Assembly (NCBI RefSeq): GCF_008831235.1
Contig: NZ_WBKF01000001.1
Coordinates: 310,001-374,000 of the forward strand
DNA length: 64,000 nt
Reading direction: 5' to 3'
DNA from: Pseudoclavibacter sp. CFCC 11306
GTDB taxonomy: Bacteria; Actinomycetota; Actinomycetes; Actinomycetales; Microbacteriaceae
A program made the position numbers and the translations under genes. Every line of letters starts with the position of its first letter. Positions within the stretch are counted from its first letter, which is position 1. The notes below the pieces were generated by a model. The model did not search any database and had not been told where the DNA came from. It saw only the letters and a list, made by a program, of their open reading frames with translations. Below, piece by piece: positions 16,756 to 24,658 of this stretch.

Positions 16756-17886
16756 ATGCAGATCACCGGAGCAGTGCTGGAAGAGATCGGACGCAGCCGT
16801 CCGTACGTCGAATCGAAGCCCATCACGGTCAGCACACTCGAACTCACCGATCCGGGGCCCACCGAGGTGCTCGTGCGCATCGAGGCCGCAGGCATCTGCC
16901 ACTCAGACCTTTCCGTCGTCGACGGCAATCGCCCCCGCCCGGTGCCGATGCTGCTCGGACACGAGGCGGCCGGAATCGTCGAGGCCTTCGGCAACGAGGT
17001 GACCGACCTGCGCATCGGCGACCGAGTGACGCTCACCTTTCTGCCTCGTTGCGGCGAGTGCGAGGGATGCGCCACCGACGGGCGTCTGCCCTGTGTTCCG
17101 GGCACTGCGGCGAACGAAGCCGGCGTGCTGCTGCACGGCACACATCATCTGACCCGAGACGGCGAAGAGGTCAAGCACCACCTCGGAGTCTCCGGGTTTG
17201 CCACGCGAGCCGTCGTCGACCGCGCTTCGGTCGTGCCGGTCGGCAACGACGTGCCGCCCGAGATCGCCGCAGTGCTGGGCTGCGCCGTGCTGACCGGCGG
17301 AGGAGCCATGCTCAACGCCGTGCAGCCTGATGACGGTGACACCGTCATGGTCGTCGGACTCGGCGGCGTTGGCATGTCGGCGCTCATCTCGGCGCTCGCG
17401 GTCGGCAAGGGCGACGTGCTCGCCGTCGACGCGCTGCCCGACAAGCTCGAGCGCGCTCTGGAGCTCGGCGCGACGGCGGTCTACACGCCGGCCGAGGTCG
17501 CAGAGCAGGGGATCAAGGCCGACCACGTCATCGAGTGCGCCGGACACCCCAAGGCATTCGAGACGGCGTTCTGGGCGACCAAGCCGGGCGGACGCACCGT
17601 GACGGTCGGTCTGCCGCATCCTGACGCGCGCTCAGAGGTCTCGCCGACGGTGATCACCGGTCAGGCCCGTACGATCATCGGCAGCTACTTGGGCTCCGCA
17701 GTGCCCTCACGCGACATCCCGAAGTTCGCGGACTGGTGGCGCAGCGGCAAGCTGCCCGTCGAGAAGCTGATCTCTCGAATCATCACGCTCGACCAGATCA
17801 ACGAAGCGATGGACGAACTCGCCGACGGCCGTGCCGTGCGTCAAGTCATCCTCTTCGACGGTGCGGGTGAGGCTGCTGCTGCATGA
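16756..17886 (+). CDS. Zinc-dependent alcohol dehydrogenase (MDR superfamily)
   Basis: 376 residues. Catalytic zinc ligands are in AAGICHSDL (~residues 43-51) and GHEAAGIVE (~69-77). The structural zinc loop is CGECEGCATDGRLPC (~97-111). The nucleotide fold shows VGLGGVGMSALISAL, followed by DALPDKLERALELGA (Asp, suggesting NAD). It resembles class III or NDMA-type alcohol dehydrogenases. The natural substrate, an alcohol or formaldehyde adduct, cannot be fixed from sequence. ATG 16756 has AGAGGAG upstream. It is divergent from the PucR-type gene, which probably controls it, and converges with the phosphatase gene at 17919. Confidence 0.9.
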   Translation: MQITGAVLEEIGRSRPYVESKPITVSTLELTDPGPTEVLVRIEAAGICHSDLSVVDGNRPRPVPMLLGHEAAGIVEAFGNEVTDLRIGDRVTLTFLPRCGECEGCATDGRLPCVPGTAANEAGVLLHGTHHLTRDGEEVKHHLGVSGFATRAVVDRASVVPVGNDVPPEIAAVLGCAVLTGGGAMLNAVQPDDGDTVMVVGLGGVGMSALISALAVGKGDVLAVDALPDKLERALELGATAVYTPAEVAEQGIKADHVIECAGHPKAFETAFWATKPGGRTVTVGLPHPDARSEVSPTVITGQARTIIGSYLGSAVPSRDIPKFADWWRSGKLPVEKLISRIITLDQINEAMDELADGRAVRQVILFDGAGEAAAA

Positions 17887-17918
17887 GCGGCCGTTCACCT
17901 CTTCTCGGGTGTGGAGGT

Positions 17919-18518
17919 TCAGGGAACCGGGCGGTACTCCGTGCGCCCTGGGCGGGCGTCATAGCGGCTCAGCGACCAGTGACCGGTCGGTGAGACGCTG
18001 AACTCGTTCGCACTTCCGTTGTGAATGTACTCCTGTGGGCGGGGGCGTCGAGAATCCGTCACGAAGCGCATCAGCGAACCGATCACGCCGCCATGCGAGA
18101 CGATCAGCAGCTGCTCGCCGGGGTGCTGGTGAGCGAGCGCCGTGAGCGCTGGCTGTGCGCGAGCGACGACGTCCGCACGGCTCTCGAGTCCGGGCACCTC
18201 GGTCTCGTCGCCGAAGCGGGCGATGCGCTCCTCGAGGGTGAGCCCCTCGATCTCGCCGAACCTGCGCTCATGCACTGCAGGGATGCGCAGCGGTGCAGGC
18301 AGACGGAGCTCGGCCGCGATGATCTCGGCGGTCTCGAAGGCTCGGCACAGCGGGCTGGAGTAGATCCCGGTCCACGAATGGCGCATGAGGCTCTGTGCCG
18401 CGGCGAGCGCCTGAGCACGGCCGGTGTCGTTGAGCGGAATGTCGGTGCCTCCCTGGATGCGGTGCTCCGCGTTCCAGTCGGTCTCTCCGTGCCTGACCAG
18501 ACACAGGGTCGTATCCAT
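17919..18518 (-). CDS. Histidine phosphatase family protein
   Basis: 199 residues. The phosphate pocket LVRHGETDWN (~residues 6-15, catalytic His), a second Arg in SSPLCRAFETAEII, a Glu in HERRFGEIEG and the C-terminal His in IVSHGGVIGSL make a complete active site. The family includes phosphoglycerate mutases and broad acid phosphatases. Its ~200-residue length and sequence fit the cofactor-dependent phosphatase group (CobC/PhoE-like); the substrate is unknown. ATG 18518 follows GAGGAAGG. Confidence 0.87.
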   Translation of the reverse strand: MDTTLCLVRHGETDWNAEHRIQGGTDIPLNDTGRAQALAAAQSLMRHSWTGIYSSPLCRAFETAEIIAAELRLPAPLRIPAVHERRFGEIEGLTLEERIARFGDETEVPGLESRADVVARAQPALTALAHQHPGEQLLIVSHGGVIGSLMRFVTDSRRPRPQEYIHNGSANEFSVSPTGHWSLSRYDARPGRTEYRPVP

Positions 18519-18672
18519 GAGCACCTTCCTCGCCTCCCGCCGCACACGCGTCCGTCGCTCGACTCTGGACGAACGATCCTGAATGAGCCGAAATCAGTGT
18601 ATCCGCAGACTCTGTATACGATTCCTCTGCGGCGGTCGGGGACCCTCATCCCAGTGGGCTAGCATGAGAAGC

Positions 18673-20208
18673 GTGGCTACCAATGACGTTAAGAACACAG
18701 ACCGTATCCGTAGCGAGATCTTCCGCAGCAAGATCGTTACGGCCGACGACGCTGCGGCCCTGATTCACGATGGCGCTGCCGTCGGATTCAGCGGCTTCGT
18801 GGGTGCCGGGTATCCGAAGGCGGTTCCCGAGGCTCTCGCAAAGCGGGCGCATGCACTGCATGCGAACGAGCAGGATTTCAGCATCAAGGTGTACACGGGG
18901 GCATCGACCGACCATGCGCTCGACGGCATCCTCGCAGAAGAGGAGGCCATCTCGTTTCGCACTCCCTTCTCGACCGACGGCGCTCTGCGCAAGCAGATCA
19001 ACTCGGGCGAGGTCGGCTACATCGACACGCATCTCTCACATCTGGCACAGCAGGTCGAAGAGGGGTTCTTCGACCACTTGGACTTCGCGGTCATCGAGAT
19101 CTCGGGCATCGACGAGAACGGCGACCTGATTCCCTCGACCTCGCTCGGCAACAACAAGACCTACATCGAGCAGGCCGACAAGGTGATCCTCGAGGTCAAC
19201 GAGTGGCAGCCTGAGCAGCTCGACGGCGTGCACGACGTCTACTACTCGATCGGCACCCCGCCGAATCGTCAGCCGATTCCGCTCAACACGGCGCACGACC
19301 GCATCGGCATCGGTCGTCTTCGGGTCGACCCTGACAAAGTCGTCGCGGTCATCGAGACCGAGGGCGGCGACCGCAACACCAAGTTCACTCCGCTGGACGA
19401 ATGCTCGAAGGCCATCGGCGACAACGTGGTCGAGTTCTTCAAACAGGAGGAGGCCGCGGGCCGTCTGCCCGAGGGGCGGCTGCTGCCGCTGCAGTCGGGC
19501 ATCGGCAACGTCGCCAACGCCGTGCTGGCGGGGCTGGAGCGCGCCGGATACCAGGGGCTGGAATGCTACTCCGAGGTGATCCAGGACGGCATGCTCGACC
19601 TCATCAAGTCAGGCACCGTCGAGCTCGCCTCTGCGACGGCGCTCTCATTGAGCCCCGATGCAGTGAACGAGTTCCGTGACAACATCGACTTCTACAACAA
19701 GCACATTCTGCTGCGGCCTCAAGAGATCTCGAACAACCCCGAGCTCATTCGTCGCATCGGCGTCGTCGCGATGAACGGCATGCTCGAAGCCGACATCTAC
19801 GGCAACGTCAACTCGACTCACATCATGGGCACCAAGATGATGAACGGCATCGGCGGCTCGGGAGACTTCGCTCGCAACGGCTACATCTCGATCTTCCTGA
19901 GCCCCTCGACGGCGAAGAACGGCAATATCTCGGCGATCGTTCCGTTCGCGTCGCACATCGACCACACCGAGCACGACACCATGGTGGTCGTCACGGAGTT
20001 CGGCTTCGCCGATCTGCGCGGCAAGACGCCTCGTCAGCGCGCGGAGGCCATGATCGCGATCGCGCACCCCGACTACCGCGACCAGCTGCGCGACTACTTC
20101 GACCGTGCCAACGCACAGCCGAACGCGGGGCAGACGCCGCACATCCTGCCAGAGGCGCTCAGCTGGCACCAGCGCTTCCTCGACACCGGATCGATGAAAC
20201 AGGACTGA
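18673..20208 (+). CDS. Acetyl-CoA hydrolase / succinyl-CoA:acetate CoA-transferase family
   Basis: About 511 residues from GTG 18673, which lies 7 nt after TAGCAT (18660-18665); an in-frame ATG at 18664 overlaps that box and is less likely. The CoA-binding and catalytic regions are visible: GFSGFVGAGYPKAVP (N-terminus), LQSGIGNVANAVLAGL, and the catalytic Glu in CYSEVIQDGMLDLI, followed by GIGGSGDFARNGYIS and FGFADLRGKTPRQRA. The family interconverts acetyl-CoA and acetate, usually by transferring CoA to or from succinate. The Cat-type enzyme of corynebacteria is the nearest description I can give. It stands alone, with a terminator downstream. Confidence 0.9.
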   Translation: MATNDVKNTDRIRSEIFRSKIVTADDAAALIHDGAAVGFSGFVGAGYPKAVPEALAKRAHALHANEQDFSIKVYTGASTDHALDGILAEEEAISFRTPFSTDGALRKQINSGEVGYIDTHLSHLAQQVEEGFFDHLDFAVIEISGIDENGDLIPSTSLGNNKTYIEQADKVILEVNEWQPEQLDGVHDVYYSIGTPPNRQPIPLNTAHDRIGIGRLRVDPDKVVAVIETEGGDRNTKFTPLDECSKAIGDNVVEFFKQEEAAGRLPEGRLLPLQSGIGNVANAVLAGLERAGYQGLECYSEVIQDGMLDLIKSGTVELASATALSLSPDAVNEFRDNIDFYNKHILLRPQEISNNPELIRRIGVVAMNGMLEADIYGNVNSTHIMGTKMMNGIGGSGDFARNGYISIFLSPSTAKNGNISAIVPFASHIDHTEHDTMVVVTEFGFADLRGKTPRQRAEAMIAIAHPDYRDQLRDYFDRANAQPNAGQTPHILPEALSWHQRFLDTGSMKQD

Positions 20209-20230
20209 TCCACACAGCAGCACCTTGGAC

Positions 20231-20269
20231 GACAGGGGCGTGCGCCGGGTTCGGCTCACGCCCCCTGTC
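20231..20269 (+). terminator. Terminator after the CoA-transferase gene
   Basis: GACAGGGGCGTG (20231-20242) pairs with CACGCCCCCTGTC (20257-20269) with one bulged C; the loop is 14 nt. It begins 22 nt after the stop codon. Confidence 0.7.
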
Positions 20270-20282
20270 TCGGTCTGCGCAG

Positions 20283-20311
20283 CTCACATCATTCGTGAGA
20301 ACCGATAGACT
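20283..20311 (+). promoter_or_regulatory. Promoter and inverted repeat of the copper operon
   Basis: CTCAC (20283-20287), 7 nt, GTGAG (20295-20299) form an inverted repeat immediately upstream of TAGACT (20306-20311), which is 9 nt before the ATG of the first gene. The repeat occupies the -35 region, where a repressor would act. It does not match a CsoR or CueR box that I can recall. Confidence 0.4.
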
Positions 20312-20320
20312 GAGCCCATC

Positions 20321-20977
20321 ATGCACAGGCAGAGGCAGTCGAGCGCGCACAGAGTGCTGCGCGCCTACCTCAGTGCCGTGTTCTCGGTCTCTGTGGGATG
20401 GCTTGCCCACACAGCGGTCGAACACCATGCCCCGACTGCGTTCGCCTTCGTCATTGCCGTCGTGCTCACGGCGCCCATTCTGCTGCTCGCTCTGCGGCGC
20501 GTGGGCCAATGGGGTTCCGCAGTGCTGGCAGTCGCTCTCGGACAGGGCATCCTTCACGTGCTGCTCAGCCTCGATCAGAGCGCCTCGAGTCTCTCAGGGG
20601 GAGGGCTGCCGCCGGCTGTCGCCGTGGCTGGCGCCCACCATCACGGTGCCGGTTCGGCGGTGATGACGTCGATGTCGGACACGGCACTCTCGCATTCGAT
20701 CGCATCCTTGCCGGCTCATGCGATGGGTCCCACCATGCTGGTCGCCCACGGTCTTGCCATTGTTCTCTGTCTGCTCTGGCTCGGCATGCTGCCCAGCACG
20801 GAACGTCTCGTGACGCGACTGCTCAGCGGCGTCGTCGCCTGGCTGACGCTCGCCCTGCAGCCTGCGGGTGCGACAGCGCGCCTGCTGCAGGTGTCGTTCG
20901 CCGACGCTGCACACACCCTGCGCCGTCGCTGCTTCGGCAGTGTGCGCACGCTGCGCGGACCACCCGTCTTTCTCTGA
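20321..20977 (+). CDS. His-rich multi-pass membrane protein of the copper operon
   Basis: 218 residues of unknown family. Hydrophobic segments lie near residues 15-32, 39-58, 65-84, 138-157 and 163-180. The loop between the third and fourth carries clustered histidines (AGAHHHGAG, LSHSIASLPAHAMG), a pattern common in copper- or zinc-handling membrane proteins. The gene precedes copC, PCuAC and a DyP peroxidase, all on one strand with short gaps. This context, not homology, suggests a role in copper uptake or delivery. The C-terminal ~35 residues are basic and cytoplasmic-like. Confidence 0.72.
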   Translation: MHRQRQSSAHRVLRAYLSAVFSVSVGWLAHTAVEHHAPTAFAFVIAVVLTAPILLLALRRVGQWGSAVLAVALGQGILHVLLSLDQSASSLSGGGLPPAVAVAGAHHHGAGSAVMTSMSDTALSHSIASLPAHAMGPTMLVAHGLAIVLCLLWLGMLPSTERLVTRLLSGVVAWLTLALQPAGATARLLQVSFADAAHTLRRRCFGSVRTLRGPPVFL

Positions 20978-21085
20978 ATCCAGCACATCGCCGCGCCGCA
21001 CGCTGACGCCGTCTCGCGCGTCAGCCCGCTCCCTCCTGGTGAGATGCGGCATCGGTTCTCAGAACTCAGACGAAAGACCCACTCA

Positions 21086-21721
21086 ATGCACAATCAATCC
21101 ATCGCGCCTGCGCGCACGCGAACCACGCTCACTGCGGCGATCGCGCTGCTCGTCGGTCTGCTGCTCACACTGCAGCCGTGGGCGACAGGCCGCGCACACG
21201 CCCATGACGTTCTCGTGTCGTCTGACCCGGCAGCCGGAGCGGCGCTGACGACCGCGCCGACTCAGGTCGCACTGACTTTCAACAACGATGTGCTCACCGG
21301 CGTCGCGAACCAGATTCAGGTGCACGGACCGGACGGCGCCTCGGTCGCCGGCGACGGCTTGGCGGCCGTCGAGGGAAGGGTCGTGACCGTGCCGGTGACG
21401 ATCACGGCCAACGGCACCTACTCCGTGGCCTGGCATGTGGTCTCGAGTGACGGGCATCCCGTCGAAGGAACGTTCACATTCGACCTCGCGTCGCCAGACG
21501 CCCCAGCAGCCGACGAGACACCCGACGCGAGCGGTCAGGCGAGCGCGAGCAACGCATCCGCCGCACCAAGCGCATCAGCCGAGGCGCAGGCCGACGGCCA
21601 GAGCGACGACGTCGACCACAGCGGCGCGATCGTCGCCTGGGTGATCACCGGCATCGTCGTCGTGATCGGCGTGGCAGCGATCGTGCTGGGCGTTCGGCGC
21701 AGCCGCCGCCCCCAGAAGTGA
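21086..21721 (+). CDS. copC: CopC domain copper-binding protein, membrane-anchored
   Basis: 211 residues. A signal peptide (~residues 9-34) ends at AHAHD, which leaves a mature N-terminus rich in His, as needed for the CopC Cu(II) site. The CopC beta-sandwich follows (VLVSSDPAAGAALTTAPTQV to DGHPVEGTFTFDL, with the second ligand area SDGHPVEG). Then comes an Ala/Ser/Asp-rich linker (~residues 138-178) and a C-terminal membrane helix (VAWVITGIVVVIGVAAIVLG) with an Arg-rich end. The CopD domain common in actinobacterial CopC fusions is absent. The ATG at 21086 places the signal peptide correctly. Confidence 0.9.
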   Translation: MHNQSIAPARTRTTLTAAIALLVGLLLTLQPWATGRAHAHDVLVSSDPAAGAALTTAPTQVALTFNNDVLTGVANQIQVHGPDGASVAGDGLAAVEGRVVTVPVTITANGTYSVAWHVVSSDGHPVEGTFTFDLASPDAPAADETPDASGQASASNASAAPSASAEAQADGQSDDVDHSGAIVAWVITGIVVVIGVAAIVLGVRRSRRPQK

Positions 21722-21790
21722 CGGTGTGGGGTCGAACGACTCTCGACTCCGCCTCCCTCAGAAACAGACACAGCGGAACGGGCGAACTGC

Positions 21791-21811
21791 GGTTCGCGCA
21801 TTCCGCGAACC
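21791..21811 (+). repeat. Hairpin upstream of the PCuAC start
   Basis: GGTTCGCG (21791-21798), 5-nt loop, CGCGAACC (21804-21811), a perfect 8-bp stem ending 14 nt before the ATG at 21826. It lies in the 104-nt gap within the operon and may act in RNA processing or translation control. Confidence 0.45.
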
Positions 21812-21825
21812 CGAAAGAACTCATC

Positions 21826-22548
21826 ATGAAGAACAACGACAACCTACAGTCGTCGGCACAGACCCGACGCATCACGGCAGATCAGCGTGCGATCGAGACG
21901 GCGGAGACGCTGCATCGAGGCGGCCTCGGCAGGCGGTGGGGCGTGGCCGTGAGCGGCCTCGCGCTGGCCGCCGGCATGCTCTCCGGCTGTGCGGCCTCGT
22001 CGAGCTCGGACAGCTCGAACGCCTCCGACAGCGCCTCGAGCTCGGCGGCCGCACAGCAGTGCGAGACCGCGGGCGAGGTGCAGATCTGCGATCCCTGGGT
22101 GAAAGCGGTCGACGCTGACGGCGACGCACATCCGATGACAGCCGCATTCGCCTCTCTGCACTCGACGACGGGGCAGAGCCTGCATCTGGTCTCTGCGGAG
22201 TCAGATGCCTCTGGCATGACCCAGCTGCACGAGACCGTCGCCGACGGAGGTTCGACCACGATGCGCGAGAAAGAGGGCGGCTTCATGGTTCCGACCGACG
22301 GTGCGCTCGATCTGCAGCCCGGCGGCAACCACATCATGCTCATGTCGCTGCAGAAGTCTCTGCAGCCTGGTGACAGCGTCTCGATCACTCTGCACTTCGA
22401 AGACGGGACTTCAGCACAGTTCGCGGCACCGGTGCGTCAGTACACCGGCGCCAAAGAGAGCTACACCGATGACCCGAACATGAAGATGGACGACGACGGG
22501 CCGACTGCCACGAACGGCGACGGCATGTCGGAGCACCACCATGGCTGA
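21826..22548 (+). CDS. PCuAC-family periplasmic copper chaperone lipoprotein
   Basis: 240 residues. A long hydrophilic N-terminal region with RR (GLGRRWGVAV) precedes a hydrophobic stretch and lipobox MLSGC (~residue 52). After a Ser/Asp-rich linker comes the PCuAC domain, with ligands in MTQLHE, EKEGGFMVP and GGNHIMLM, as in the H(M)X10MX21HXM motif. The C-terminus adds Met and His (NMKMDDD, SEHHHG). PCuAC proteins load Cu(I) into the CuA or CuB sites of cytochrome oxidase, which fits ctaE and SURF1 elsewhere here. It overlaps the DyP gene by 8 nt. Confidence 0.9.
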   Translation: MKNNDNLQSSAQTRRITADQRAIETAETLHRGGLGRRWGVAVSGLALAAGMLSGCAASSSSDSSNASDSASSSAAAQQCETAGEVQICDPWVKAVDADGDAHPMTAAFASLHSTTGQSLHLVSAESDASGMTQLHETVADGGSTTMREKEGGFMVPTDGALDLQPGGNHIMLMSLQKSLQPGDSVSITLHFEDGTSAQFAAPVRQYTGAKESYTDDPNMKMDDDGPTATNGDGMSEHHHG

Positions 22549-23836
22549 CCACGACCCCGTGGAGAGCGAGCCGTCGAGGTCTGACGGTTCGTCGGCTTCG
22601 GCGACTCACCCCTCCAGCGGCGCCGGTCGATTCACCCGGCGCGGTCTGCTGACCGGCGCCGGGGCGACTGCGGCAGGTCTGGTCGTCGGCGCCGGGGGCG
22701 GCTGGGTGGTGCGCGAGCGTCTCATGCCCGCCGGGCCGACCTCGGCGGATGCCGTGGTCACCGGCGATGAGACGGTCGCCTTCTACGGTCGTCGACAGGC
22801 GGCCGTAGAAGCCCCGGCACCGGCGCACGTCGGCTACCTCGGTTTCACACTGCGCCCGGAGACCGGCGTCGAGCAGCTGCGGCGTGCACTGCGCATCATC
22901 AGCGACGACGCCTCTCGTCTGACTCGGGGCGTGCCGTCGCTGGCGATGAGCGACCCCGATCTGGCGACGCCTGCTGCGCGGCTCACGGTGACGATCGGCT
23001 TCGGAGCGCGCGTGTTCGAACTCGCAGGTCGTACCCCGCCGCCCGGTGTGGGAGGCCTGCCCGCCTTCTCGATCGACCGTCTGCGGCCGGAGTTCAGCGG
23101 CGGAGACCTTCTGCTGATGATCGGCTGCGATGATCCGATCACCCTTTCGCATACCGAACGAGTCATGATCAAGAACATGCGCTTCTTCGCCACGGTGGCC
23201 TGGCGTCAGCAGGGCTTTCAGCGTGCCCGGCACAGCGAGCCGCCGACGGCCACGCCGCGCAACCTCTTCGGGCAGAAAGACGGCACGGTGAACCCCCGTC
23301 CCGGCACCGACGCGTTCGAGCAGCAGGTGTGGGGCGCATCGGGAGGATTCGCCCCGTGGGCAGAGAACGGCACCACGCTCGTTCTTCGTCGGATTCGGAT
23401 GAATCTGGAGACTTGGGACGAGGTCGACCCCGTCGGCCGAGAGAACAGCATCGGACGCCGTCTCGGTTCGGGCGCCCCGCTGACCGGCACCGATGAGTTC
23501 GACGAGCCGGACTTCGACGCCAAGAACTCCGTCGGCTTTCCGGTCATCGACCTTGCCGCACATATGCGTCGCGCCCGTCAGGCCGACGGCCGGGTGCGCA
23601 TCCTGCGTCGCGGCTACAGCTACGACGACGGTGTGGATGCCGAGGGCGTCGCCGACGTCGGTCTGCTGTTCGGTGCCTGGCAGGCCGACATCATGCAGCA
23701 GTTCGTACCGGTGCAGCAGTCGCTCGCCGACATGGATCTGCTCAACCAGTGGACCGTGCCGATCGGCTCCGCCGCGTTCGCGATTCCTCCAGGCTGCGAC
23801 GTGGGCGGCTACGTCGGCGAGACCGTGCTCGGCTGA
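22541..23836 (+). CDS. Dye-decolorizing (DyP) peroxidase, EfeB-like, Tat-exported
   Basis: 431 residues. The twin-arginine signal FTRRGLLTGAGATAAGLVVG spans about residues 28-47. The DyP signature GxxDG occurs as GQKDGTVNP (~246-254), with the catalytic Asp. The heme-ligand His is in DLAAHMRRARQ (~344-354), followed by RILRRGYSYDDG. DyP enzymes use H2O2 to oxidise diverse substrates; EfeB homologues serve iron uptake. There are no efeU or efeO genes here, so in this operon the protein may instead protect or support copper delivery (inferred). TatA and TatC are encoded at 35.3-36.5 kb. Confidence 0.93.
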   Translation: MADHDPVESEPSRSDGSSASATHPSSGAGRFTRRGLLTGAGATAAGLVVGAGGGWVVRERLMPAGPTSADAVVTGDETVAFYGRRQAAVEAPAPAHVGYLGFTLRPETGVEQLRRALRIISDDASRLTRGVPSLAMSDPDLATPAARLTVTIGFGARVFELAGRTPPPGVGGLPAFSIDRLRPEFSGGDLLLMIGCDDPITLSHTERVMIKNMRFFATVAWRQQGFQRARHSEPPTATPRNLFGQKDGTVNPRPGTDAFEQQVWGASGGFAPWAENGTTLVLRRIRMNLETWDEVDPVGRENSIGRRLGSGAPLTGTDEFDEPDFDAKNSVGFPVIDLAAHMRRARQADGRVRILRRGYSYDDGVDAEGVADVGLLFGAWQADIMQQFVPVQQSLADMDLLNQWTVPIGSAAFAIPPGCDVGGYVGETVLG

Positions 23837-23890
23837 GTGCGACCCAAGCGAAGTGATTCGAGACGCCGTCGGCTGGTCTAGGCTGGTTCG

Positions 23891-24658
23891 GTGAAGATTA
23901 CGCGATCGCTGATGGTCAAGGGCGCTGTGCTCGGAGCGTTCGCCGGGGTGCTCTCCGGGCTCTTCGGCGTCGGCGGCGGCATCATCATGGTGCCGGTGCT
24001 GGTCATGCTCGGGCTGAGCCAACGTCTTGCCAGCGGCACGTCGCTGGCTGCGACCGTTCCCATCGCCATCGTCGGGGTGATCACCTATGCCTCTCATGGC
24101 ACGATCGACCTCGTTCCCGGGCTCGCCATCGGCTTCGGGTCGTTCTTCGGGGCGTTTCTCGGCACCTGGCTGCTGCAGCGCGTCAAACCGAAGGTGCTGC
24201 AGCTCTTCTTCGCGTTGGCGATGGTTGCGACGGCGGTTCGGCTCTTCATCGATCTGCCTGTCGAGGGCACCGGGTTCGCGCCGCAGCCGCTGACGCTGGC
24301 CCTTTTGGTCTGCTTCGGCCTGCTCGTCGGCGCGCTGGCAGGGCTGCTCGGAATCGGGGGCGGCCTGATCATCGTTCCCGTTCTCGTGCTGACGCTCGGA
24401 CTCGACCCGAATCTGGCGAAGAGCTCCTCGCTCATCGCGATGCTCCCGAGCGGGGTGAGCGGCACGTACGGCAACCTGCGCAACCACAACGTCAGTCTGC
24501 GACTGGCCGCCGCTATCGGACTTCCGGGGTCGCTGACTACCATCTTCGGCGGATGGCTCGTGCACGTGATCGACACGCGCCTGGCCATGGCCCTCTTCGC
24601 CGTGCTGCTGGTGCTGAGCGCTCTGCAGATGGTGAGAAAGGCCCTGAAACGTGGTTGA
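23891..24658 (+). CDS. TauE/SafE-family membrane permease (anion exporter)
   Basis: 255 residues with about eight hydrophobic segments in two similar halves. Each half opens with the Gly-rich motif of the family: GVLSGLFGVGGGIIMVPVLV (~18-37) and GALAGLLGIGGGLIIVPVLV (~149-168). The family transports sulfite, sulfoacetate or related anions; the substrate here is not evident. GTG 23891 lies 6 nt after TAGGCT (23879-23884), so the mRNA is probably leaderless. The stop overlaps the next gene by 8 nt, so the two carriers may be co-expressed. Confidence 0.88.
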   Translation: MKITRSLMVKGAVLGAFAGVLSGLFGVGGGIIMVPVLVMLGLSQRLASGTSLAATVPIAIVGVITYASHGTIDLVPGLAIGFGSFFGAFLGTWLLQRVKPKVLQLFFALAMVATAVRLFIDLPVEGTGFAPQPLTLALLVCFGLLVGALAGLLGIGGGLIIVPVLVLTLGLDPNLAKSSSLIAMLPSGVSGTYGNLRNHNVSLRLAAAIGLPGSLTTIFGGWLVHVIDTRLAMALFAVLLVLSALQMVRKALKRG

